DNA of 64,000 nucleotides. It comes from Pelagomonas calceolata (taxonomy: Eukaryota > Sar > Pelagophyceae > Pelagomonadales > Pelagomonadaceae). Where the stretch lies: assembly GCA_918797485.1 (NCBI GenBank), contig CAKKNE010000001.1, positions 5,766,001-5,830,000 on the forward strand, given 5' to 3'. Below, piece by piece: positions 1-11,239 of this stretch. The notes beneath the pieces are model-generated. The model saw only the letters and a list, made by a program, of their open reading frames with translations. It searched no databases and had not been told where the DNA came from. How positions within the stretch are numbered: the first letter of the stretch is position 1; each line of letters starts with the position of its first letter. The translations under genes and the position numbers were made by a program.

Positions 1-1099
1 TCTCCGGGTGCGCAGGTCCAAGGACCCGCCGCTCATTCTTAAGGACGTCAGCTATTATCCTCTCTGCCTCCGCGACGTCTTCTCGTGAGGCAGCAGACCG
101 GAAGCATACATTGCCCAAAATTGCCCGGAGAGTTAGAACTCGTACATGGTTTAACTTCGCAGTGGGCCCCAAAACGCCTATTGCCATATCTATGGTCTGC
201 CGCAGGAATGACTTTGCCTCGGCGTGATGACCTAAAACGATGAGAGAATTCGCTAAGTTAATAGCAATCTGCAGCCGGCCCTCGAATGGATAGTTGAACG
301 CCTCCGCCTTGTAGTACATTTCGCGTTTCATTGACAGGGACTTTTCGTGCCAACGGAGGTCAGCATAGCAAGCGGCGATGTTCATCATTGTATTCAATTG
401 TAATTCTACCTTTGCTTTCTTATGTAAAGTCTGTAGCTCAGACAATTGCGCCTCGAAAACCCTGAGCGCTTCTTTGCTAAACTTCTCCTTCTCCTTCTGC
501 GGACTTCCCAGTGTAAACGCCGCTCGTAAACCTGATCCGAGTATGGCCATCGCATGGAACCGGTGACAGTCTGTTTTTTCCCTTTCCACGTACGTCTTCC
601 AGCACGCCCACCCAAGCGCACACAACACAACGCCGTGGTAGCGTTGCTCGCACAAGCTGCACGTGTGCCACCGTTCCCACCTCGCTTCCTTCGCCTTGAG
701 GCCCAAATTGTTCTCCTCGCCCTCCGCGACCAAAATCTTCGCCTGCTCCGCCAAGCACGATACATGGGCGAAGCCCGACGTCCCGCGGCACGCACACCCG
801 CGCACGAGGCCCTCCTTCGTCTTCCAATGGAGGGCCTGCGTGCAGATGTAGCACGTCTGGCCCTTCGTGTCCGCCGCGCATTTCTCGACCGCGGCCGCGA
901 CGGCCTCCTTGTATTTTTTGTCGGCGTGATATTGCTCCGCGTTGCCGCCGCGGTGTATTTTCTTACACATTTGCTTGTGGCCGCGGCGCCAGTGGTCATG
1001 TTGGCAAGTCGAGTCACAATAGCGAACTTTACAGCGTACGCAACGCGGCGCGTCGAGGGCCAGTGGGGCGGCGCAGGCGGCGCAAGTTGTGAGGATCAT
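1..1099 (-). CDS. MYND finger / RING-CH-like / TPR protein, copy A (3' end beyond window)
   Basis: One minus-strand frame stays open from the ATG at 1099 to the window edge (about 366 codons, no stop seen). The N-terminus has paired cysteines ending in an HW..GHK..C segment, typical of a MYND zinc finger. Next comes a second Cys-rich block (TCYICTQA, GCACRG, FAHVSCL, then CSLCEQ) resembling a RING-CH finger, and then a helical region like tetratricopeptide repeats. Two full-length relatives lie at 38 and 57 kb. MYND and TPR modules bind proteins and RING-CH fingers are often E3 ligases, but no catalytic role is shown here. The start is chosen because it aligns with copy B (MILTTCA...). Confidence 0.8.
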   Translation of the reverse strand, partial: MILTTCAACAAPLALDAPRCVRCKVRYCDSTCQHDHWRRGHKQMCKKIHRGGNAEQYHADKKYKEAVAAAVEKCAADTKGQTCYICTQALHWKTKEGLVRGCACRGTSGFAHVSCLAEQAKILVAEGEENNLGLKAKEARWERWHTCSLCEQRYHGVVLCALGWACWKTYVEREKTDCHRFHAMAILGSGLRAAFTLGSPQKEKEKFSKEALRVFEAQLSELQTLHKKAKVELQLNTMMNIAACYADLRWHEKSLSMKREMYYKAEAFNYPFEGRLQIAINLANSLIVLGHHAEAKSFLRQTIDMAIGVLGPTAKLNHVRVLTLRAILGNVCFRSAASREDVAEAERIIADVLKNERRVLGPAHPE

Positions 1100-1161
1100 T
1101 TTTTGATGGCGCCGAGTCGGCGAGGGTTAAGCGGGCGCGTTATGTGTTGGACGACTCGCAG

Positions 1162-1185
1162 GCTAGTGTCCTACGACCGCTAGCT
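1162..1185. promoter_or_regulatory. Spacer palindrome, copy 1
   Basis: GCTAGTGTCCTACGA followed by CCGCTAGCT, between divergent MYND/TPR copy A (63 bp) and SEC6 (121 bp). Confidence 0.65.
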
Positions 1186-1305
1186 GCGAAATATAACTCA
1201 AACATTTGCTTGCTCCGCGCGCGCTCAGACGCTCAGGAGCGTCGCATATTTGCTGAAAGGACTCATTCTTATAGCCACATAATTCTGCTGGTGAGATTTT
1301 ACGCA

Positions 1306-4300
1306 ATGAGCACGCTCGCAGACCGGATAGCAGCCCGCAAAGCCAGGAAGGCGCGGCGCGAAGCGGAGGAGGCTGCGGCGGCGTCTGGAAGCGCGAGACC
1401 GCCAGCACCGCGAGACCCGGTCGCACCACCGGTCGCACCACCACCGGCGCCGCCGCGCGAGCGCCGGGCCGCAGCGGTGCCGGAACGCCGCCCGAGCGCC
1501 ACAGCCGTGCCAACACGGCGGCCGAGCGCCACAGCCGTGCCGGAACGGAGACCGAGTGCTGCGGACCGGCGAGACGCGCGAAGCGCCCCGCTCCCCGAGC
1601 GCGTCGAGCGGCTCGCGCGCGCGACCGAGGGCCTCGACGTGTCCGACTCGCTGCGCGCGCGCATCGAGCGGAGGAGACGGTCGAGCGGGCGCGCGGAGGC
1701 ACCACGAGCCGCGGAGCCGCCGCAGCGGAGACCGTCGCCGCCGCGGAGGACGGCGTCACCGCAAAGGCGGCGGTCGCCGGAGCGGAAGCCGCCGCCGCGG
1801 CCAGCGGTACCGCCGTCCCCGCTGACGGACGAGGAGGACGACGTGCCGCAGTCGACGCGCGACCGCGTCGCCGCGCTCGCCGAGCGAGCCAAGGAGCGCG
1901 CCCGCGACGCCATCCGCGAAGCGAGAGGCCCGCGCGGCGACCTGACCTTGGCCGCGATCGATTCATTAACGAGACAATACGAAGCGAAGAAGGAGGAGGC
2001 CTCGCGAAAATGTGCGTTAGCATTGGACGCCAAGCGCCGCTCCGTCAGTAAAGGCGCCGACGCTTTAGATAAGACCGCGTCGCTATGTAATGACATGGAC
2101 TCCACGTTCGAATCCCTGACGGAGAACGCGGCAAGAGCGCGCATTGAGCTAGAACAGTTCCCCCGCGCCGAGTTGGAAGATGCGAGATTAGCCGCGCGGA
2201 ACCTCGCGGCTCTACTTACGCAGTTAGATGTGTATGCGCAAATCCCGGAGAGATGTGCTTCGTTGCGAAATGATCTGAGGCAGAACTTCCCCCAATCTCT
2301 CGTATCGACCTATAAGAAGGCCATGGAGTTGGAATTGTGGCGCGCGGCGCTACAGCGACGTGTGAGCATCGAGACGGACCTCGCTCGATCAAGAGAAGCG
2401 TCCGGTGACCATGGAAATAAATCGGACTACGGGTTGGAGGAGTTAGCTGCCTTGTCTAGAACTCTATCTACACGAGTGGCCGCGGTTGCTGAACTAGTCC
2501 ACGACGTGTTTGATGCCGCTCGAGAACCGTTGGACGGAGACAACGCGTTGGAGCATGCTGTCAATGACGAGCCGCACTATGTGGTCGCCGCAGCGCGCGT
2601 CGTCGAACTGCACGCTAGACTGAGACGAACAACTCTGATACCAACGGCACTGGAGGACGCGAAACGTTCCGGCGAGGCGCCCCAGGAAGCTTTGGAACGG
2701 CTGCGCCATTCCTTGACGGGAGTTCCTGCGCGATCAGATGCCTTGCAACGCCTCTTCAAAGGCGCCCGAACACGGTGCATCCGCGTCTACGCGGAGACGC
2801 AGATGCGACTGGTGGATGAGGGTTCTTCGAGGGTCGAGGCTTCTCTCGGCGCCGCGTCGGCATGCTTAGATGATCTCAAAAGTTCACATGATAAGCTAAA
2901 GCCGTGCGTTCCGCCCAGATGGCCTTTGGTAAGAATCTACCGAGCAGCGGTGGAAGCACACGTCACGTCGCAGCTCCAGCCGTTCTGGTCTCGCGACGAG
3001 CTGGAAGTGGCGGAGCTCATGAAGGTCTACGAGTGGCTCCAGGCCTACAACGCTTTGGTGGATAAAATAGACCCCATTTGTGAAGAGGACAATTTCTCTG
3101 ATGACGATGATGAACTACCACCATTGACCTTCAGGGGACCCTCGTCCCTATTCAACGAAGCGGCAGAGAAGCTCATGGCGCAATATCTCGCAAGAGTCGG
3201 AGACCAGGTGGAGGGCTGGTTCGGCAACATCCGGGCCAAGAAGGCGGCGCCGAGGCTCGACGAGCATGGGCGACCCGTGACGACGCGGCCGGAAGACATG
3301 TTCCAGATCGTCCAGTTGCAAGTCAGTATTGCGAGGGAGCACGCGTTGAAGAGTGCGGACGACGGCGGCCAGCACGTCGCTACCGTTGTTTTGCGGTGTC
3401 TGGAGGAGCTACGCGGCGACGCGCGAAGATCCGTGGAGCGGGCGTCATTATGTACGGACGCCGTGTCGACCTATGTTGCTGAAGCGTACAAGGCGCGGCC
3501 GTCCGAAGATCAGAAGGAGAGTTCCTCAGATGATGATTTACAAAAGCCGCGGAACGCGCGGTCGTCTTCGTTGGGTTCGTACGGCGGCGCTGTGCCTTCG
3601 CTGGAGGTCGAGGCGTTGTGTGCCGTGGCGAATGACGGCCTGCGAGTGCAGGAGCGGTGCGAGACGCTCATCGAAGGTCTCAAGTGTAGAACGAAGGAAG
3701 GCGCGGCTCCACTGGAAGGGCCCGCGTTTCAGAGCGTAGAAGCGGTCAAGGACCAGGTCGTGGGCGACTACGCCGAAGCAGCGGTGTCCTGTTGCAAAGC
3801 GGCGGCGTGCGCACCGTTATGTGATCTACGGGACGCCATCTTCGCGCCTGACTCTGAGCATGCGTTATTTGGGGACTTGTGGGAGGCCGACGAAAGTCGG
3901 GCCGACGCGATTGACGTGGGCACGGAGACCATCGATGATTACTTACAAGACTTTAGATGTTGGCTGCCGTCGTACTTATACGCGAAGGTGGTCCGGGCGG
4001 CGTTCGACGGGTTGGTGCAGGCCTACGTGGATCGATTTTTGAGGAGTTCGAGGGACCCGGCGTTCCGGGACGGGGACCAGGCGGCCATGTTCGTACCTGT
4101 GTGCACAAATCGTCGCGCCGCACCCGACTCACTGGTTGATTTCTGCACAGGTTAGTGCTCAGGGACCAGAACCGATTACTAAGCTACTTCCTGCCGAAGT
4201 TCACGCAGGACGCCGACCTCGCGTCGGCGAACCTGCGAACGCCGGAGAGCGTCATGGAACGGACGGCCGTCCTGCGCACGCTGGCCGACGCGCTTTCATC

Positions 4301-4604
4301 ATCTCCGCCGGGGGACCTGGACGATCACGTGGTCGACGATTTATGTGCGCTGTTTGGGGGAGATGCACCTTTGGTGGTCGAGGCGATTCTGCGGCGGCAC
4401 CCGCAGTGTCGCAAGCGGAAGAACATTTTGAGCGAGAACGTGCGGCGCTGCGCCGAGGCCGCGCAGAAATGTGGTGATGGGCCGTTCCGGATGCCCGCCG
4501 ACGAGCCGCGGCGGGCGCCGCCGCGCTCCCCGCAGCGAAGGTTCCGGGCCGCGGCGCAGGCCGTCATCGCGGCGAAGCGGCTGGAGTCGCCGCGGAAGGA
4601 CTAG
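1306..4604 (+). CDS. SEC6: Exocyst complex component Sec6/EXOC3-like
   Basis: Probable Sec6 subunit of the exocyst, which tethers secretory vesicles to the plasma membrane. Exon 1 (1306 to about 4100) starts MSTLADRIAARK with a long Arg/Pro/Ala-rich, probably disordered head (residues 1-220). An alpha-helical body follows. The stretch FNEAAEKLMAQYLARV..VEGWFGNI and the later RPEDMFQIVQLQVSIARE resemble the Sec6 C-terminal region in plants and animals. Exon 2 (about 4151-4604) adds the last helices. The frame-restoring intron of about 50 bp carries the introner repeat. An in-frame start exists upstream near 1144, but it overlaps the spacer palindrome and is not favoured. The disordered head is unusual for Sec6. 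Confidence 0.72.
4101..4150 (+). mobile_element. Introner-like intron in SEC6 (short)
   Basis: A 50-bp GT-AG intron that restores the reading frame. Its ends are inverted copies: CCTGTGTGCACAAATC at 4096-4111 against GATTTCTGCACAGG at 4138-4151. ACTCACTGGTTGATTTC (4127-4143) is the exact reverse complement of 7007-7023 in the transportin intron. The exact donor (4099 or 4101) is uncertain. Confidence 0.65.
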
Positions 4605-4733
4605 TCTTGCCGGGGGCGGCGTTTGCTGGTCCCGATGAATGTGGTAATGTGTTGTCACTATTGTCTATTGTCGATGTATAGGCGTTTACTCCAGGGATGC
4701 GACGGAGAAAAGAGGAGGAGAAGGCCTTCGTGC

Positions 4734-5393
4734 CTAGAGAGCGAGCGCCGCGAGCGCCGGCATCGCGAGGCCGGCCGCGAGCGCCGTGGCCCCATCCGAG
4801 TGGTGGGGCGCCGGCACGGGCGCAGGCGTCGGCTGGCAGCGAGCGTCGTCCGCGTCCAGGGTCACGACGTCGTAGTAAGTTAGGTTGTTCGCGAACGTGT
4901 ATGTCTCGTCTTTTTTATCCCCTTCCTGGAGCGTCGCGCTCGCCACGAGGTCTTGACACGCGTCGCCGCAATCCCCCGTGAACCCGACAAAATCCACGCG
5001 CGTCTGGTGGTTGACACCGCTCTCGTCCATGTTGATGCTGAACTTGTCGAGGAGCGCTCCGGTCGCCGCGTCGAAAACGCCGAGGACGGTAGAATACCAA
5101 TCCCACGAAGTCCCAACGATGAACTGGTCGTCCGGGGACCAAGCCGCCCTGATTTGGTACCAATCGTCGCCGGGCGTGTCGAGTAATAAAATCAAAAGTG
5201 CGCGCGCGACGAGACGAGTGCCGGGCGGGCTGTCGACGACGGATAATAATTCCTCAATACAAACATCGACTCTTCTCCGGTCCGCCTCGCGTTGTAATTC
5301 TGCTCTACTTTTGAAGGCGTTCCTCACGCCGCGGGCCGCGCCATGTATTAATCCGCTCGACTGGCGCGGGAAGGCGATGCCGTGGCGGGGCAT
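4734..5393 (-). CDS. Small hypothetical protein with C-terminal hydrophobic tail
   Basis: Single-exon 219-residue protein, convergent with SEC6 (130 bp apart). Family not recognised. Residues 85-170 read like one or two beta-propeller blades or a lipocalin-like beta fold (WSPDDQFIVG, GVFDAATGALLDKF), which is only an impression. The tail is Pro-rich followed by about 17 small hydrophobic residues to the stop, as in a GPI-anchor signal or tail anchor. No clear N-terminal signal peptide is seen, so a missing upstream exon is possible. Confidence 0.5.
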   Translation of the reverse strand: MPRHGIAFPRQSSGLIHGAARGVRNAFKSRAELQREADRRRVDVCIEELLSVVDSPPGTRLVARALLILLLDTPGDDWYQIRAAWSPDDQFIVGTSWDWYSTVLGVFDAATGALLDKFSINMDESGVNHQTRVDFVGFTGDCGDACQDLVASATLQEGDKKDETYTFANNLTYYDVVTLDADDARCQPTPAPVPAPHHSDGATALAAGLAMPALAALAL

Positions 5394-6085
5394 CGTTCTC
5401 GACGTCCGGCCCTGAAATTGCTCGCGGCGGCGGCGCGTGGCGTAGTCAGCCGTCCGCGGCGACGGCGCGGTGGCCGCGGGTGGCGCGTAAGGCGCGTTTC
5501 CTGGGCTGGCCTTTAGCTAATGCCTAGCTGAACCTCTCGCGCTAGTCGTCGCGGGCGCGTTTTCGTTTCTCCAAGCGTCGAGGCCGTGTGAGGTCTACAC
5601 GACGACGATTGAACGGGCACCGCGTCGTCGTGGCGGCCCGTTTATTTCGCCAGACTTAGGCCAGCAGGAGGCACAGGCAGAGTCGATTATTTCAGGCGTT
5701 CTTGGACGAGTTTCAATGCCTCTACAGGCATACGCAAGAGAAAAAAAAAGCGGGACGACGCTTTCCTGCGAAGCGTACTTCGTGCTAGTGTCTTACCGGC
5801 CACTAGGCACACAGGATTAGGCCTGAGCCGGTTTTGCTCAAAATCGCTGCCATCCGACACGCGTGAGCGGCTGGTACTTGTAGTTACAACATAATCGCTG
5901 CAGCCGCAGCAGCGCCAGACGATCGCGTGCGCTCAAAAGCCTGCAGCGGCCGTGCAAAGCTGTGTTAGCCAACCGCGCGCTCGCGAGAGATCTCCGAGCG
6001 CACGCGCGCGGCGCAGCTGCAGCGGTACGCATCAGGACGAGACAAAAATAAATCAGCGCGGCATCGCTGCAAAGAAACAAAACCC
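5394..6085. other. Intergenic spacer (692 bp)
   Basis: No credible gene seen. It holds one copy of the spacer palindrome (5783-5809), a purine-rich run near 5745 and the probable promoter of the transportin gene. Lower GC than the flanking coding sequence. Confidence 0.6.
5783..5809. promoter_or_regulatory. Spacer palindrome, copy 2
   Basis: TGCTAGTGTCTTACCGG followed by CCACTAGGCA, 277 bp before the transportin ATG; the second arm has diverged. Confidence 0.62.
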
Positions 6086-9000
6086 ATGGCCGCGACGCCC
6101 GACTTAGTGCCGGTCCTCGCGGAAAACCTGCGAAGTTTATATTTGGGCACCGACGATGCGGCGCGACGACGCGCGGACCACTTCCTCCAGAAGATCCAGC
6201 GGGGCCCGGAGTCCTGGGCATTAGCTGATGCTATTTTGGGCGGCCGGACGCCGTTCGCGCCGAACCCGCCTAATCTGGATGCGGACGCCGTCTCACCACA
6301 TGCTGTGACATTTGCGTCCATGACGCTGCACTGCAAGGTGTCTGGTGATTTACATGAACTGAGCGGCGACCAGGCGTCCGCACTCAGACAAGCCGCTCTG
6401 GCGCATCTCGACACGTGGTCGGCTCAAAACGTGCCGATTGCGGTCCCGAAGAAGCTTTGTTTGGCCGTTGCCGCTTTAGCCGTTTCGACGTCCTGGGAAG
6501 GGGCGTTGCCTCATGTCCAGAACTCCTTGCAAGGTAGTGACGCGGACGTCGACAAAGCGTGTCGGACAAGAGCGGTAGCTGTGGAACTCCTAGCCGCTCT
6601 ACCGGAGCAGTGCTTCTCGAAGCAGTTCAACGTGCCTCTGTCGCGGAGGGAGCACTTCAATAGGTATCTGAGAGATGCTTCAGCAGGCGTGCTAGACGTC
6701 CTCACGTCTCTGGTGGGGTGGGCGTCCTCCACAGCAAGGTCAACCTCCCCGTCTGGAGCGGACCGCCTCACGGTGGCGGCCTTCGAGTGTTTGAGCGCGT
6801 GGATCTCGTTCTGCGACATCCCGCCCGAGAAATTGGCTCAGTCACCTTTATTCGCCGGCGCGTTTGATGCCCTAGATCACCCTTCCCTCTTCGAGGTGGC
6901 TACGGATGTCGTCGTTGAAAGTTTGAGAAGGTTCGACTGTCGGGACCCGCGGTGTGCTCCCCTCATAGGGCTGGTGGCGCCGCGCATCATGGCCCCCGCC
7001 TGTGTGGAAATCAACCAGTGAGTTAGGTTTCGTGAGCCTCCACGCCATCGAGCCGAGGCAGGAATGGACGCAGCATCGCGTCGATGGCGTGGAATCGCCA
7101 CGCCATCGCGCAGACGCAGTTACGGGGACGACGTCGTTTCGATGGCGTGGGGCGTCCGAAACTTGATTTCCACACAGGCCCTCGCTCCCAGACTGGAAAG
7201 AGCAAAACAATCTGAGGACGACGACGAGGGTCTAGGTTTATGTAGGTTATTCTGCGAGATGGGCGAGGCCTACCTGCCCATGATCGCGTCGGAACGGGAC
7301 TGCAACCAGGCGTCTATTGTGGAAGTGCTCATGGCCTGCACGGAGTTCCCGTCGCGGAAAGTCAGCCAAGTACCCTTTCGGTTCTGGTACCACTTAGCAA
7401 AAGCCATCTCGAAGACGGAGGACGCGGCCCTGCAGCAGAAGCTTCGTGGGGTGATGTCTTCGACCTATGTCCGGTTGGCGCGGTTATGTGTCCGACTCTC
7501 AGCGCGAACGGAAAACGACTTGGATGGCGAGGACAAGGACGCCGATAGCGACGAGTACGAGAGCCATCGGCAGGACCTGTTCGAGGCGTTGGGCGACTGC
7601 TGCTGCGTCATCGGCAACCAGGCGGTGTTGGAAGCGATCGCGGAGGAGCTGAAGGTCGCTGCTGCACCAGAACATGCGACGAATGATGGCATTGAGTCAT
7701 GTTTGTTCGCGCTGCGGGGCGTGGCCGATTATGTGGGCCATTCTGATAACAACGTCATCGAGCCTGCTTTACAATTAACATGTACCTTACCGCAAGACTG
7801 GCGCCGGGCTCGACGCCAAGGCGCCGTGCTCATCGGCTCCTACGCGAAGTGGCTGCAGCGGCATCCAACGACAATCCAGCCCTGCGTCCAGTTTCTCCTC
7901 GAAGAGTTGAGTCAGGAGGTCCGCGCACCGACACGACGAAGGAGGGAGCCGTCGGCGTCGCGAGCAGCACGAGCGTTGACGGCTCTGTGCCATCGCTGCG
8001 CCGCGGAGCTCGCAGCAGCAAACTTCGTGCAGGTCCGGGACCAGATCGTCAATAATGTGCCTCTTAAGGACGAACTGTCTGTCCTGGAGGGTCTGGGCGC
8101 CGTCGTGGCGGCGTCGGCGACGTATGAGTCAGTAGTGCAGGGCACGCAGATGCTCGCGCGGCCCCCTGCTGAAAGTTTGGCGTTGCTAGCCCAATCGGAC
8201 AACGCCGAACCGCGTTCCGTAGCGCACGAATTGGATCGGCTGACGGCGGTCATGCGCTGCGCGTCGCCTTCCTCGCAATTGTTGAACGGGCGGCCGCATC
8301 CCGTGCTAGAAGTCTTCGCGAACCTGTGGCCGGTCTTCGAGGCCGTCTCCATCAAAATGAAAACGTCTCACTTGGTGATAGAGAAGTTGTGTCGCTGCTA
8401 CAAGCACGCCATGAGAAGTTGTAGAAAGCACTTCGAGCCGATGCTCGATCGCATGACGGCCCACCTCATCAAATCGCTGCAGGACGGCGTCCAGAATGCC
8501 GGTTCTCCCACTCTACAAGACGGTTCGAGGCACTCCGCCTCGGCTCCCTTGTCATCCTTCGTGTACTGCTGTAGTATATGTATTACGGAGTTCGGCGACG
8601 AGGCGAGGATGATTCCGAAGCTCTTCGAGATGGTGTCCTCCGTAAGTCAGGCGTGCTTCGCGTTATTACAATCTCCCCAACACTTCGCGGAGCATCCCGA
8701 TTTGGTGGAAGAGTATTTCTACCTCGCCAGTCGCTTCCTGGACTATTGTCCTGGTAGCTTATTGTCATCGCCGTTGTTGGGACACATCCTCCAGTCGGCG
8801 TCGACGGGGCTGCGGGTCGAACATCGCGAAGCGTTGCGCGGCGTCTTGCATTTTTGTGGCGAGTGCACGGCGGCGGCCGTGCTCGCGCTGAAGAAGTCGG
8901 GCGATCCCCTGCCGCCCGCGATGTCTTCAGATGAACCCCTACAAGCGAGGGACGCTCCTAGAAGTCAAGAAGATGTCGACCTGGCTCGTTCAGCGGCGCA

Positions 9001-9352
9001 ATCTGTAAGACGCTTGCTCGTGGACCAGGACGGCGGCCGCGCTTTGGTCGACGGGTTGCTCGCGGCCTTGTCCGGCGACCTGCCGGCCCAGTTCCTCGAG
9101 GAGGGGCGCGGTTCGCTCTTGGGCTGCCTCTGGAAGCTGCGCCTCTTCTGCCCGCCGGACGTGTTTGCGCGGTGGTGCGGCGCGTCGCTGGAAGTTATCA
9201 CGGCGAACTTCGCGTCCACCGAAATCGCGGGCGATTTGCTGAACGCGGTGTCCGTCGACCCGCCGCGGCGCGACGCGTTCCACGACGCGTTCGTCGTCTT
9301 CGCGCGGTGCTTCCAGACGAACAAGCGGGGGCGGCGGCGGAGCCACCGGTGA
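6086..9352 (+). CDS. Importin-beta family receptor, transportin-3/importin-13-like
   Basis: Two-exon gene (6086 to about 7003 and 7178-9352), about 1030 residues, the usual size for the family. The N-terminus (LRSLYLGTDDAARRRADHFLQKIQRGPESW, read in parts) and the VTFASMTLHCKV helix fit the Xpo1/importin-beta N-terminal repeats of transportin-3. The rest is a HEAT-repeat solenoid. These receptors carry SR-rich splicing factors and other cargo into the nucleus with Ran. The join gives APRIMAPAC or APRIMAP running into ALAPRLERAKQ, which resembles the family's LxPRxxAL segment. The single intron is an introner with perfect 16-bp inverted ends. Confidence 0.8.
7004..7177 (+). mobile_element. Introner-like intron with perfect terminal inverted repeats
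   Basis: CCTGTGTGGAAATCAA at 6999-7014 is the exact reverse complement of 7163-7178. The interior has several CGATGGCGTGG / CCACGCCATCG motifs. A donor at 7004 (GT) and a GC donor at 6998 are both phase 0, so the left edge is uncertain. The acceptor is CACACAG at 7171-7177. Confidence 0.78.
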
Positions 9353-9648
9353 TTATTTGCTGGCTCTAGGGTTTTCTAATGATATTTTAGTATTCTGCTC
9401 GACGCGTCTTCTTCGCAACTCGAGCATTCTAGTGACCGATATTTGAGCTAGTTGTAACCCACTAGATTTCGTGCGGCTCTTGACGTGCAAGCCGATCATT
9501 GCAGCCCCTCACGCCATCAGCGCTGCCCAACCTGCGCACACATCGTATCCATAAGTTCTGCGCGTCGTGACTGAGCCTGAAGCCCTTGCGAACGAAGCAG
9601 CCCATTGCGCCACACACTGCAAAGAGCACCACAGTGCAAAGAGCAATC

Positions 9649-11038
9649 ATGCTCCGCCGCCGCCGCGCGGCCAAAACCGCGCACGCCGTCCCACCGCATG
9701 CCCAATTCGAGAAGGACGATGCGAAGCGGATAAAAAAGAGCCTGCGCGACCTCGTGCACTCCGAGGCGCGCGGCATGTACGCCGTTCCCGCGCCGGCGAC
9801 GTCGATGGAGATCGCGTCCTTGCTCTGCGTGCCGCCCGAGCACGTCTGGGACCGCGCCGTCACGATCTTCATGGCCGTCAATCTGTACTGCAGTCTGCTG
9901 ATGACGACGGCCGTCGCGCTCGCGTTAAATCCGCTCAAATTGTCGAAGGAATCAAATTACTGGCTGGCCTTCGCCTACAACACGCTGCTCGCACGGACGC
10001 TGTGTCCTTGTTTTGGATGGCGTCAGCTCCACGCCATCGACGCGACGCGGTTCCGTTCGCGCAGGCTGCCCTCGCGGCGCTGTCGGTCATGTCGACGATG
10101 ATCACTCTTTTTTCTATATTAGCGTGCAGCGGCTCGACGCCCGAGACGATTTATGCGGCCGTCGCGCGCGCGGGCTTCTACGTCAAATTTATTTCCTTGC
10201 TCTGGTGGCAGACGCTGATCATGTTGGCGCTCGTGAGCGTCGCCGCGTGGCTCAAGTCCGGTTGGTTGGGAGGTGCTGTCGCTACCGGTGTTGTGTTCGT
10301 GGTTTTCCAGTTGCTGCAGCACGTCTTTTTCATCTGGGGCAACGACGCCTTCCCGCATATCGCGATGCCCTGGAACCCCATCGGCGCACCTTTATTAGAT
10401 AAGCCGCGAGATCGGCGAAGAGCGGAACACAGGGCGCGGACCATGGTCGCGAACGCCGAACCTTGGTTGGGCGATATTGCACGCCGGGTCGCGACGGAGG
10501 AGCCCAAGGCCGAGGACACGGACGACGAAGGTGAGAGTTGGGAGGACTCAAAAAAGCCGACGGACGACGGCGCGCTGGACCACATCGTCGCGTCCGCCCT
10601 GAAAGGCGCCGTGCCTTCTCGTAGAAGCGCCGTGCGCGACCTGCTTTTATCTAATGGCGTGACGAGCGACGTCCTGATCCACGCGTCGGGCTCCGCGGCG
10701 GGCGCGCAGCTCGTGCTCCACGCGCTCGACGAGCTCGCCGAGCGCCACACGCCGAACGGACTGTGCTTTCCTGCGTCCTTTTTTACGCCGTCGTCGCGTC
10801 GATGGCGTGGAGGTTTTACGCCGTCGCCGCGGCCGCCGCGTACCCTTGACATCGACGCAGGCACGTTGGCGAGCGGCTCGCGCTGGCGACCGAGGTCTCG
10901 CACATCGTGAGGCGCTACGCCGTCGACGCGACGACGGACGAGACGCCCGCCCAGCCGCCGGTGACGCCCCCGCCGCCTCCTGGTACGCCAACAACCCGTT
11001 CGAGAGCAACGAGTCCGAAAGGGGACCCAGGGGAATAA
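9649..11038 (+). CDS. Predicted four-pass membrane protein, unknown function
   Basis: Three exons (9649-9990, 10065-10762, 10861-11038) joined by frame continuity. The N-terminus is basic (LRRRRAAK). Four hydrophobic helices follow: AVTIFMAVNLYCSLL, LAALSVMSTMITLFSIL, LLWWQTLIMLALVSVAAWL and AVATGVVFVVFQLLQHVFF. The soluble tail is acidic and ends in Pro-rich sequence. The second helix is made by joining exons 1 and 2, which supports the intron model. The family is not recognised. An upstream in-frame start at 9586 exists, but it lies in sequence that looks like a 5' UTR. Confidence 0.6.
9991..10064 (+). mobile_element. Introner-like intron, apparent GC-AG
   Basis: 74 bp. No GT donor gives a matching phase, whereas GC at 9991 with AG at 10063-10064 is phase 0 and fuses two halves of a membrane helix. 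It contains CACGCCATCGACGCGACG. The downstream exon also starts GC. Confidence 0.6.
10763..10860 (+). mobile_element. Introner-like intron
   Basis: 98-bp GT-AG intron (GTGCTT...CGACGCAG). It holds GCGTCCTTTTTT soon after the donor, then GTCGCGTCGATGGCGTGG and ACGCCGTCGCCGCGG. Confidence 0.7.
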
Positions 11039-11068
11039 TACGCCCGAACACAGTTACACACACGAGGA

Positions 11069-11108
11069 GCTAGCTCGTCGCCGCGCGCGCCGCGGCCGAC
11101 GCGTCCGC
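11069..11108. repeat. 40-bp direct repeat, copy 1
   Basis: Identical to 11200-11239, which encodes the C-terminus and stop of the neighbouring minus-strand gene. It starts GCTAGCTCGTCGCCGCG. Confidence 0.85.
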
Positions 11109-11199
11109 TGCTGCCCCTGTCGCCCCACACCACTGGGGGACCCCGGCCCAAAGCGGGGAGTAACGGTACGCACAGTTTTTACACTCTCGAACGAACGCG

Positions 11200-11239
11200 G
11201 CTAGCTCGTCGCCGCGCGCGCCGCGGCCGACGCGTCCGC
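11200..11239. repeat. 40-bp direct repeat, copy 2
   Basis: Identical to 11069-11108. This copy covers the last codons and the stop of the minus-strand coiled-coil gene. Confidence 0.85.

Noticed and set aside
1163-2144. Minus-strand Arg/Ala/Ser-rich ORFs opposite SEC6
   Set aside because: Compositional shadows of the Arg/Pro-rich head of SEC6.
4600-4733. Further exon of SEC6
   Set aside because: The exon 2 stop at 4604 gives a normal C-terminus and no acceptor with coding sequence follows.
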